Shown in pieces: positions 1 through 7,572 of a stretch of 64,000 nucleotides of DNA; the first letter of the stretch is position 1, and every line of letters starts with the position of its first letter. Origin of the DNA: UBA11400 sp964473555 (GTDB taxonomy: Bacteria > Bacteroidota > Rhodothermia > Balneolales > HLUCCA01); the NCBI GenBank assembly GCA_964473555.1, contig CAYYPL010000005.1, positions 1-64,000 of the forward strand. Reading direction: 5' to 3'. Below the pieces are notes generated by a model. It worked only from the letters and a program-made list of their open reading frames with translations, was not told the origin of the DNA and did not search any database. The position numbers and the translations under genes are program-made.

Positions 1-1
1 T

Positions 2-124
2 TATATGGGCAGCATGACCTTTTTTGTTTTTACACAGATTTTGGGACTTGACCTACCCAGAAATGGGACAAAAATGATTCCGGAGATACTGAATTGGGCT
101 TTCACTTATTTCTATAAACTATAA
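2..124 (+). CDS. 3' end of an unrecognised upstream gene (partial)
   Basis: An open frame enters from the left edge and ends in TAA at 122-124, giving a 40-residue C-terminus that includes a short hydrophobic/aromatic stretch and ends WAFTYFYKL. I do not recognise the family. The next gene begins about 53 bases later on the same strand, so it may be the preceding member of the same operon. It could also be a chance open frame, since only 40 codons are visible. Confidence 0.35.
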   Translation, partial: YMGSMTFFVFTQILGLDLPRNGTKMIPEILNWAFTYFYKL

Positions 125-177
125 CAAAAAACTAAAATATTGTGTTTTTTTCTTGACTAATAAAAACGATTAGTACT

Positions 178-1053
178 TTGAATCACAGCAACGTTTTCAT
201 ACTCGCTCAGCACCGAACAGGTTCAACTCTGTTGAAAAATATCCTTGGAGCTCATTCAAAGGTTCATTTTGCGTTTGATGAAATGAATCTGTTCGAACCT
301 TTTCGCAAGAATACGTTAGACAGAATCATAAGCCACAACCACGTCACACCAGCACAGCTTGGAAGTTTAATTAAAGAAAAGCAAATCTATGGTACTTTTT
401 GGAAAGATTTCGAAGAATCAGGTATTAAAATCGATGAACTAGTTCACCATTTAAATCAAACTGGCACTGTTTCACTAACTTCAGTGATAGATGCTGTTAT
501 ACAGTTACTCAAAGAGAAGAACAAGGTGAACATAGTGGGTATTAAATATCCCGTTCACCTAAGCAGAATAGATTTTCTGGTTTGCAATTATCCTGATTCT
601 ACAATCTTTTTTTTGACCAGGAATCCAAGTGCAATCATTGCCTCAAAGTTAAACGATCCTGCCACTAAATTCCGTAAAAGCAGATCAGTACTACATAGAC
701 TTCTAATCCATTATTTTACGATAATATATTTTGCTCTTGAGTTTAATAAATCACAAAGGATATTCCATAAGTTTAGGTCAAAAGTCAAACTAGTTGTTTA
801 CGAACAGTTAGTGCTACAAAAGAAGGATACGGTTAATGGTATTTGTGAGAGGCTCAACATTGAATTTGAAAATCAAATGTTGTCAGTATCAGGGAAACCT
901 AGTAGTCTTGGATTAAATGCTGATAACACTATATCAGATGGAAGTGTTAAAATCTTTAAATCGGTGCTCAGTAAGTTTGATGTTTTCCTAATCAGAGTGA
1001 TAACTTGGCAATCTCATAAAAAGTTTATAGATGCAGTTGAGTTTAACTTTTGA
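178..1053 (+). CDS. Sulfotransferase family protein
   Basis: Probably transfers sulfate from PAPS to a sugar or other acceptor of the surface glycan in the cytoplasm. The 5'-phosphosulfate loop is seen near residues 10-19 (QHRTGSTLL). A 3'-phosphate motif of the form FFLTRNPSAIIASK lies near residues 143-156, as in PAPS-dependent sulfotransferases. The length of 291 residues is normal for the family. The start is a TTG, the only in-frame start that keeps the P-loop strand intact. The 3' end overlaps the next gene by 23 bases, which indicates translational coupling. The gene is visibly AT-rich compared with genes after 7.5 kb. The acceptor cannot be told from sequence. Confidence 0.8.
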   Translation: MNHSNVFILAQHRTGSTLLKNILGAHSKVHFAFDEMNLFEPFRKNTLDRIISHNHVTPAQLGSLIKEKQIYGTFWKDFEESGIKIDELVHHLNQTGTVSLTSVIDAVIQLLKEKNKVNIVGIKYPVHLSRIDFLVCNYPDSTIFFLTRNPSAIIASKLNDPATKFRKSRSVLHRLLIHYFTIIYFALEFNKSQRIFHKFRSKVKLVVYEQLVLQKKDTVNGICERLNIEFENQMLSVSGKPSSLGLNADNTISDGSVKIFKSVLSKFDVFLIRVITWQSHKKFIDAVEFNF

Positions 1054-2086
1054 TTACGAGCTTTTTGGAGATGGATCAGGTGATGTATTTCAACACATGA
1101 TTCATCCAACAAATGAAATTCTAACTATATGCAAAGCTCATGGGATTAAATCTACTTTATTTTTTGAAGTTGTCGAATATTTAAAGCTCAAAGAAGTTTG
1201 GGAATCGGGTGAAACTATGGGCTACACTGAAAACCCGATCCATGCAATTGAAGAACAGATAAAACAGGCTGCGCTAAATGGTCACGATATTCAGTTGCAT
1301 ATACATCCACAGTGGGTAAATGCAACTTGGAATGGGACTAGTTGGCAAATGGACTTGACTAATTGGAGGCTTGGTGATTTTAAAGCCGATGGATGGACAA
1401 TAGAAAGGTTACTGCGTGAGTCAAAAGATGCAGTTGAGCAACTCGTTCGACAGGTAATACCAGACTTTGAGTGTACAATCCTTCGCGCTGGTGGATACAA
1501 CATCATGCCATCAAAAGATCTATTTAATGCGATGGTCAATGTTGGCTTAAAAGCAGATAGCTCAATATATCCAGGTGGATTTGAGTGTGGTTCACTATCA
1601 AAATATGATTACTCAAAAGTGAGTCTAGAAAAAGATCACTGGTGGGGAGACCCCAGAGATTTACGAAACCCCAGTAGTTATCAAAAAAGTATTCTTGAAA
1701 TACCGATTTTTGCAATGCCGCAGTATCGATTCCATAAACTGTTGAATTTCGATAAACTCAAATCAATATTATCCGGGAAGAAAGTTGAAGTTAGCACAGT
1801 GGCAAAAGATAAAATCACTTCTAAAGGTGTTTATGGGAAACTTAAGTTTTTACTTGATAAAGAAGCCTTCACTTGGGACTTCTGTCTATTCAGCAATTAT
1901 CTTCATCGAAAATACTTTAAATACGTTGAGGAAAAGCTAATAAATGATCGTAATCACTACGTAATAATTGGTCACCCTAAAAGCTATCAATCAAGTAGAT
2001 CTTTAAATTACCTCATTCATCAAGCTCATCAACGTGGTTTTAGTTTTTTAACATTAAAAGACTTGTATGGACACTTTACTATATAA
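1031..2086 (+). CDS. Polysaccharide deacetylase-like (NodB-fold) protein
   Basis: The N-terminus LSLTFDYELFGDG matches the first strand and metal-binding Asp of the polysaccharide deacetylase/NodB fold. A second metal-type motif, LHIHPQW, lies near residue 90, and a GHPKS motif near residue 314 resembles the late His motif. It may remove an acyl group from a glycan or lipid-linked sugar. Proteins of this subgroup occur in exopolysaccharide clusters beside sulfotransferases and toroid proteins, so a modification role is inferred. It overlaps the gene before it by 23 bases and the gene after it by 20. The substrate is unknown, and a non-catalytic role cannot be excluded. Confidence 0.65.
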   Translation: MQLSLTFDYELFGDGSGDVFQHMIHPTNEILTICKAHGIKSTLFFEVVEYLKLKEVWESGETMGYTENPIHAIEEQIKQAALNGHDIQLHIHPQWVNATWNGTSWQMDLTNWRLGDFKADGWTIERLLRESKDAVEQLVRQVIPDFECTILRAGGYNIMPSKDLFNAMVNVGLKADSSIYPGGFECGSLSKYDYSKVSLEKDHWWGDPRDLRNPSSYQKSILEIPIFAMPQYRFHKLLNFDKLKSILSGKKVEVSTVAKDKITSKGVYGKLKFLLDKEAFTWDFCLFSNYLHRKYFKYVEEKLINDRNHYVIIGHPKSYQSSRSLNYLIHQAHQRGFSFLTLKDLYGHFTI

Positions 2087-3272
2087 TGCATTTAATAATT
2101 TAAAGAATCGTGTAGAACAGTCTGATTATGCTGGTTGGGATCCATACGATGGTCTTTCTTCAAAAGTCTTTAACGCTACACCATTAAAGTATTCAGCATT
2201 TGCTCGATTGGCTTGGATTCAGTTGTTCAAACGAAATCCCATTAACCTACGTCGATTGATGATGGTGCCTAAAGGACACAACTCCAAGGCTTTAGGACTA
2301 TTTTTAAGTGGTTATTGTAACTTGCTTAAAATTGCAAAAAATGGAGATGATTCATTCGGTAATCCTAATTCAATTGAAAACCGAATTCATTATTTAAGCG
2401 ATTTACTTATAAAAAACATATCACCTGGTTATTCAGGGGCGTGTTGGGGATATAACTTTGACTGGCAATCTAAAGCATTTTTTTTACCTGATAATACTCC
2501 AACGGTAGTTGCAACCTCTTTTGTAGTTGAATCTCTAGTGTCGGCTTATTTGACAACCCAAAAGGAAGATTATCTTAAAATCGCTTTGACATCAAGTGAA
2601 TTTATCCTCAATGACTTAAACAGAATTCAAAAAGAGGATGATTTGTTTATGTTTTCATACTCACCACTTGATGATAGAGCAGTTTATAATGCAACTTTAC
2701 TTGGATCTAAAACATTAGCTATACTCTATCATTTCAATAGGGATGAGCAGTTAAAAGATGCAGCATTTAAGTCTATAAAAGCAGTCTGCAATAGGCAATA
2801 TAAGAGTGGGGCCTTCCCTCACAGCGATCAAGTTGGTGACAAATGGAAGGATAACTTTCATACTGGATTTAAATTAGAAAGTATTGCTTTTTATTTAAAA
2901 TACTGTGATGATAGTACCTTCGATGAAAACCTGGCAAAAGGTGTAGAATATTGGATTAAAAATTTTTTCTTGGACGACGGCACATCGAAATACTATGACA
3001 ATAGTATATATCCGATAGACTTGCATTGTCCATCCCAAGCGATATCTACACTATACAAGACAGGATACATACATAAACATTCCGAATTGGCTAAAAAAAT
3101 AATAGAATGGCCAATTGAGCATATGTTTTCTAAAAAAGGTTATTTTTACTTTCAAAAGAGTAAATACTTTACCAATAAAACGGACTATATGAGATGGCCA
3201 AATGCCTGGATGTTTTATGGTTTATCATATTGGCTATTGTTTTTAAAAGGATTGAATTTTGAAATTGATTAG
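2067..3272 (+). CDS. Putative (alpha/alpha)-toroid glycan-active protein
   Basis: A 401-residue protein without signal peptide. It is rich in regularly spaced helices with aromatic and small residues, for example NTPTVVATSFVVESL near 150 and KSGAFPHSD near 248. This pattern is typical of (alpha/alpha)6 or (alpha/alpha)7 toroid proteins that include glycoside hydrolases, lyases and epimerases. I do not recognise a catalytic motif with certainty. It overlaps the deacetylase-like gene by 20 bases and the acyltransferase by 14, so the four genes from 178 to 3678 look like one translationally coupled modification operon. Cytoplasmic location is inferred from the lack of a signal peptide. Confidence 0.5.
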   Translation: MDTLLYNAFNNLKNRVEQSDYAGWDPYDGLSSKVFNATPLKYSAFARLAWIQLFKRNPINLRRLMMVPKGHNSKALGLFLSGYCNLLKIAKNGDDSFGNPNSIENRIHYLSDLLIKNISPGYSGACWGYNFDWQSKAFFLPDNTPTVVATSFVVESLVSAYLTTQKEDYLKIALTSSEFILNDLNRIQKEDDLFMFSYSPLDDRAVYNATLLGSKTLAILYHFNRDEQLKDAAFKSIKAVCNRQYKSGAFPHSDQVGDKWKDNFHTGFKLESIAFYLKYCDDSTFDENLAKGVEYWIKNFFLDDGTSKYYDNSIYPIDLHCPSQAISTLYKTGYIHKHSELAKKIIEWPIEHMFSKKGYFYFQKSKYFTNKTDYMRWPNAWMFYGLSYWLLFLKGLNFEID

Positions 3273-3678
3273 AGAATTCGCCCGCATCATTATAATTACA
3301 ATTCGAATGTGGTTTCTGACCAATGTCTACTCTATGAATATTTCAAAGAGCGCTAGAATTTCATTTGGTGCTAAACTTGACAAAACATATCCTAAAGGTG
3401 TGCATATTGGTGACGAATCTTATGTAGCATCGGGTGCAATAATATTTTCACATGACTTTTCACGTAGCTTAAAAACTGATACTTTTATAGGTAAACGTTG
3501 TTTTATCGGTGCCAATGTTATAATTATGCCAGGAATTATTTTAGGTGACGAAGTAATTATTGGTGCTGGATCTGTTGTTACAAAAAACATTGAGTCAAAT
3601 TCTATTGCTGTAGGAAACCCAGCTAGAGTTATTAAAACAGGCATTACAACTGGTATGTTTGGTAAACTAAGTTCATAA
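3259..3678 (+). CDS. Hexapeptide-repeat (left-handed beta-helix) acyltransferase
   Basis: A short (139 aa) acyltransferase of the LbH/hexapeptide family, likely adding acetyl from acetyl-CoA to a sugar hydroxyl or amine. Hexapeptide repeats run from about residue 45 to 120 (IGDESYVASGAIIF, IGKRCFIGANVIIMPG, IGAGSVVTKNI). They end in the usual motif SIAVGNPARVIK. The His of SHDFS near residue 66 is a candidate catalytic base. The N-terminal 30 residues carry a hydrophobic helix (IIIITIRMWFL) that may bind the membrane. The start overlaps the preceding gene by 14 bases. The acceptor is unknown. Confidence 0.8.
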   Translation: MKLIREFARIIIITIRMWFLTNVYSMNISKSARISFGAKLDKTYPKGVHIGDESYVASGAIIFSHDFSRSLKTDTFIGKRCFIGANVIIMPGIILGDEVIIGAGSVVTKNIESNSIAVGNPARVIKTGITTGMFGKLSS

Positions 3679-3710
3679 TTATTGAGATAACATAATCAGA
3701 AATTTTTTTG

Positions 3711-4421
3711 ATGATTCCGGATTCAAATTCGTCTTTTATAAATGGATGCAAGATTTACTCATTTCAAAATAAAGTACATCTTGTAGACGAATTGACTAAA
3801 TCACAGTTCAATGGCATTCTCATTGCCATGAATGCGGAAAAAATTCTAAAAGCTGATTCGAAACTTAGAGATCTCGTAAATTCTAATTTGGGTTACACAG
3901 ACGGAATTGGAGCAGTTTGGGCACTCAAAAAGAAAGGTATTGATTCCAGGAAAATTGCTGGTGCAGAACTATGGCTTGAGATTATCAAGCACAATTATCA
4001 ATCTAAGTCATTTTTTTTGATTGGGGCTAAACCTGAAGTTATCCATTCAACTGTATTAAAGCTGAATTCCGAATTCCCTGGTATTCAAATCGTTGGATAT
4101 CGGGATGGATATTTTGATAGGGGAGATCAAGAACAGATTGTAAATGATTTAACTGTATTAAAACCTGATGTGGTCTTTGTTGCCATGGGTAGTCCCAAAC
4201 AAGAATATTTCATGGAGGAGTTACTGAGAGAACACCCTGCACTTTATATGGGGCTCGGTGGAAGTTTCGACGTTTACACGGGAGTCGCTAAGCGGGTATC
4301 ACCCATCTGGAACTCACTAAATCTCGAATGGGCGTATAGACTGGTAAAGCAGCCTAAACGAATAATTAGGCAAATTCATCTTCTGAGGTTCGTATACAAT
4401 CTGTTACTCAAAAAGTATTAA
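3711..4421 (+). CDS. WecG/TagA/CpsF family glycosyltransferase
   Basis: Family GT26 enzyme that adds the second sugar onto a polyprenyl-diphosphate-linked sugar at the membrane. Diagnostic segments are visible: ADSKLRDLVNSNLGYTDGIG early (the catalytic Asp is in YTDG), FFLIGAKPEV near 104-113, PDVVFVAMGSPKQE near 152-165, and the C-terminal NLEWAYRLVKQPKR motif near 204-217. I chose the ATG at 3711. A TTG directly before it is also open but unnecessary. The WecA-like gene just downstream fits a pathway in which this enzyme extends the WecA product. Confidence 0.88.
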   Translation: MIPDSNSSFINGCKIYSFQNKVHLVDELTKSQFNGILIAMNAEKILKADSKLRDLVNSNLGYTDGIGAVWALKKKGIDSRKIAGAELWLEIIKHNYQSKSFFLIGAKPEVIHSTVLKLNSEFPGIQIVGYRDGYFDRGDQEQIVNDLTVLKPDVVFVAMGSPKQEYFMEELLREHPALYMGLGGSFDVYTGVAKRVSPIWNSLNLEWAYRLVKQPKRIIRQIHLLRFVYNLLLKKY

Positions 4422-4503
4422 ATATCTTTTGAACTAAATCTAGGTTTAATGGATTTTTGCACTTAGATAGAGTATATTTAAAGACTCGTTAAAGGAACTC
4501 TAT

Positions 4504-4517
4504 ATGTACTTGTACAT
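4504..4517. promoter_or_regulatory. 14-bp perfect palindrome upstream of the WecA-like gene
   Basis: ATGTACTTGTACAT is a perfect palindrome 31 bases before the ATG of the WecA-like gene, in an otherwise non-coding 126-base gap. It could be an operator or a small hairpin in the leader. No regulator gene lies beside it. Confidence 0.3.
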
Positions 4518-4547
4518 CACGCATAGTATAGTTAACTCAAGAGAGAG

Positions 4548-5765
4548 ATGGGAATGGAATCACTAATGTTAATAGTCTTACTTGTTGTGATTTTTTCGCT
4601 GCTGTTGTCTATCACGACAACTCCTGTGGTGATAAAGTCTGTGATTCGAAAGAATCTGCTGGATATTCCGGATGGAGAACGTAAAATCCATAGCAATCGA
4701 AAACCGACTATGGGTGGTATAGCCATTTTCTTTTCTGTGATCCTGGTTTCTACCTTTTTTATTGCTGCCGGTGACTATCCGTATCCGTGGATAGTCATTA
4801 CCGGACTGGCGCTCATGTTTTTTATGGGATTCAAAGATGATCTGGTCCATATACCCGCAACTAAAAAATTAGTGGTGCAGATTATCGGGTCTCTGATTGT
4901 TATCCAAATTGCAGACTTGCATATCATCAGCTTTATGGGACTATTCGGGGTCTATGACGTTCCAGGATGGGTGGCTTTACCCGTAACATTGCTTACGTTT
5001 GTCTTTATTATCAACGCCTACAACCTGATTGACGGTGTAGATGGATTGGCATCTGGTATTGGTGTCATCGCTACTTTGTCTTTTGGTGTATGGAATGTAA
5101 TGAATGGCGAAATGGGGTTAGCCATTTTGGCATTTTCCATGGTTGGTGCATTACTTGGATTTTTGTTTTATAATTTCAGTCCGGCAAAGATATTTATGGG
5201 TGACACCGGATCCCTGGTCATTGGGTTTACGCTTGCAACCCTGTCAATAGCTGCCATTCATAATGCAACTATTCCAGATAAAGTGATTCACGATGTCTAC
5301 TCATCTAACATCATTAATTTATCTTTAGCAGCACTCATCGTTCCTATATACGACACTCTGCGAGTTTTTACCTTCCGGATTCTAAAACGAAGATCTCCCT
5401 TTAGTCCGGGTAAAGATCACATCCATCACGCCATGTTACGTGTTGGATTTACGCATAAATCACTGTCTCTAACCCTTTACACCATAAATGTGTTACTGAT
5501 TGCTTTTGTACTAGTACTCATCCAACTTAACCTATCAGTAACCACTATATTTTTCAGTCTCATGCTGGCTTCCGTTCTGATATTACCGACATTTAGTGTT
5601 AAAAGGCGACTTGCAAAACAACTTGGCTGGACCGTGTTTCCTCAAGTTAACCCGGATATTTTACCTGAACATCAAGTAGTTAGGAATGTCCCGGTTTCAG
5701 ATTCTATCAGACCAAATGATGATCCAGAACGTAGTACAGTCCGTATTGAAGATATTTTGAACTAA
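4548..5765 (+). CDS. WecA/TagO-type undecaprenyl-phosphate sugar-1-phosphate transferase
   Basis: Polytopic MraY/WecA-family enzyme that starts lipid-linked glycan synthesis by moving HexNAc-1-phosphate from UDP-sugar to undecaprenyl phosphate. The Mg-binding DD pair is in FKDDLVHIPATKK near residues 95-107. The family motif NAYNLIDGVDGLASG lies near 157-171, the second conserved Asp in FMGDTGS near 223-229, and the cytosolic His motif HIHHAMLRVG near 291-300. About ten hydrophobic segments are seen. Length (405 aa) is slightly above the family norm because of a polar C-terminal tail. It follows a GT26 gene, its usual partner. Sugar specificity (GlcNAc or other) is not determined. Confidence 0.9.
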   Translation: MGMESLMLIVLLVVIFSLLLSITTTPVVIKSVIRKNLLDIPDGERKIHSNRKPTMGGIAIFFSVILVSTFFIAAGDYPYPWIVITGLALMFFMGFKDDLVHIPATKKLVVQIIGSLIVIQIADLHIISFMGLFGVYDVPGWVALPVTLLTFVFIINAYNLIDGVDGLASGIGVIATLSFGVWNVMNGEMGLAILAFSMVGALLGFLFYNFSPAKIFMGDTGSLVIGFTLATLSIAAIHNATIPDKVIHDVYSSNIINLSLAALIVPIYDTLRVFTFRILKRRSPFSPGKDHIHHAMLRVGFTHKSLSLTLYTINVLLIAFVLVLIQLNLSVTTIFFSLMLASVLILPTFSVKRRLAKQLGWTVFPQVNPDILPEHQVVRNVPVSDSIRPNDDPERSTVRIEDILN

Positions 5766-5805
5766 AAGGAAATCTGCAAAAAGTAACTTTTTTTCATACT
5801 TTACG

Positions 5806-5838
5806 AAGAGCCTTGGTTTTTACGAAATCAAGGCTCTT
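5806..5838 (+). terminator. Terminator-like hairpin after the WecA-like gene
   Basis: The arms AAGAGCCTTG (5806-5815) and CAAGGCTCTT (5829-5838) are a perfect 10-bp inverted repeat with a 13-base loop. They lie in the 94-base gap between the WecA-like gene and the first Wzi-like gene. The T-tract after the hairpin is weak (CATTTTAATT). Confidence 0.55.
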
Positions 5839-5859
5839 GTCATTTTAATTCCATACGCT

Positions 5860-7572
5860 GTGAAGAATTATCTGAGTATCTTACTGTTGACTATTTTAAT
5901 GTTTCACTGTGCAAGGTCGTTTGTATACGCGCAGACTCTGCATAGTATCGATACCCAAAGCGACTACTATTACAGACTACTTCAAATAAGCGGAAAATCT
6001 CAAGATAACATCAGTTTTACTGTCCGCCCTGCTGAACCTGAACCGGCACTGGTTAATGAGCATCCGTGGGGACAATTTGTAAGGTATACTTCAAATCCAA
6101 ACTGGAACCTGGGTACGTTAAAAAGCTCGTTTTTCGAACCCACCCTCACTAACACCTATAACACAACGCTTCCACGTGGACTCAACGACGGCGCAATGTG
6201 GCAGGGTCGTGGGTATAATACCTCTTTAAGTACGGGTATCTATGCCAGCTTTGGTATACTCCATTTAAAATTAAAACCTGTTGTCGGATTTACACAGAAT
6301 GCTCACTTTGATCTTGGACGTTATCCGGAAACAAATGGGAGCCCATTTAACTACCGAATTCGTCCACAAATTGATCTGCTTCAACGTTTCGGGAACAAGT
6401 CTTACACCTGGAGTGATATAGGGGATAGCTTCATTGCCCTCAGGTATAGAGGTTGGAATTTCGGACTCTCCAATCAACGAATTTGGTCTGGTCCAACTAC
6501 CACCTATCCACTACTCTTTAGCTACCAGGGCCCGGGTTTTATTCATGCTACCGTAGGATCGTATCGTCCCCTGTGTACACCCATCGGAAATTTCGAACTA
6601 AATTATTTCTATGGGGGGCTTAAAAAATCAGACTATTTCCAAAATAGACTAGGGAATCGACTAACGAGTATGCATGCATTAATACTGGCTTATAGTCCCT
6701 CCATTGTAAAAGGGTTTACTATTGGTGGACAACGACTATATATGGAAACATTCCCCACTCAGTTCTCTGACCTTACCAGGCATTTAGGAAAGATGTTCAA
6801 TCCATTTGTTAGAGAAGGCTTAACACCCGATGAAACTGGCTCAACCTGGGATCCGGACAACCAGATGGCAGCTATGTTTTTTAGATGGGTCTTTCCAAAA
6901 AATGCCTTTGAAATCTATGGAGAATACGGGCGTAATGATCATAATCAGAATCTTAGAGACTTCAGAATGCAACCTGATCATCTACGTGCGTTTACTTTTG
7001 GGTTAACAAAAACATACGAGACCAGGAACAATGGTCTTGTTGGCCTGAATCTAGAGCTCATTCAAACAGAGTCAACCCGAAATTCATTTACCAGGGGTTT
7101 AGGCAGTACACCTACCAGCCCAGATCAGCTGGGTTTACTAGGTTCTTGGTACACACACCTGATGCAATCGGTGGGTTTTACGAACAAAGGACAAATGATT
7201 GGATCCGGATTCGGTCCCGGTGGAAATGCGCAATTATTTCAAGTGGATTATTTTTATCCACAAGGGAAATGGGGGGCGAGTATTTCCAGAATTGAGTATC
7301 ATAACACACTCATTGACAATACATCCATTGGGCGTAATTACTACCAACTGATTATGTCGCTAAATCCAGAGGATACACAACGATGGGAGCTTAGAAATAC
7401 AGAGTTTGTCCTGGCTGTGGATCATACACGAATGGTTAAGTATGGGGTCGAAATGGCTGCTGTTTTGGAATTGAGTAGGATTTTAAATCATCACTATTTA
7501 AGGGGAAATGATTTGTGGAACACGCGCTTCGAATTGGTGTTAAGAAAGCGGATAAAGGGGGGGTTGCGATGA
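5860..7572 (+). CDS. Capsule-assembly Wzi-like outer-membrane protein (copy 1)
   Basis: A GTG start is followed by a signal peptide (hydrophobic SILLLTILMF, Ala-X-Ala-like site VYAQT near residue 25). The mature part is rich in alternating aromatic strands, as in outer-membrane beta-barrels. Marker segments shared with the other four copies here are NDGAMWQGRGYN near 107, a WSGP-type motif near 208, GPGF near 223, and TNKGQMIGSGFGPGGN near 443. The end is LVLRKRIKGGLR. Wzi proteins help bind exported capsule at the cell surface. At 570 aa it is longer than E. coli Wzi but normal for Bacteroidota homologues. Role in attaching or assembling this glycan is inferred. Confidence 0.82.
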   Translation: MKNYLSILLLTILMFHCARSFVYAQTLHSIDTQSDYYYRLLQISGKSQDNISFTVRPAEPEPALVNEHPWGQFVRYTSNPNWNLGTLKSSFFEPTLTNTYNTTLPRGLNDGAMWQGRGYNTSLSTGIYASFGILHLKLKPVVGFTQNAHFDLGRYPETNGSPFNYRIRPQIDLLQRFGNKSYTWSDIGDSFIALRYRGWNFGLSNQRIWSGPTTTYPLLFSYQGPGFIHATVGSYRPLCTPIGNFELNYFYGGLKKSDYFQNRLGNRLTSMHALILAYSPSIVKGFTIGGQRLYMETFPTQFSDLTRHLGKMFNPFVREGLTPDETGSTWDPDNQMAAMFFRWVFPKNAFEIYGEYGRNDHNQNLRDFRMQPDHLRAFTFGLTKTYETRNNGLVGLNLELIQTESTRNSFTRGLGSTPTSPDQLGLLGSWYTHLMQSVGFTNKGQMIGSGFGPGGNAQLFQVDYFYPQGKWGASISRIEYHNTLIDNTSIGRNYYQLIMSLNPEDTQRWELRNTEFVLAVDHTRMVKYGVEMAAVLELSRILNHHYLRGNDLWNTRFELVLRKRIKGGLR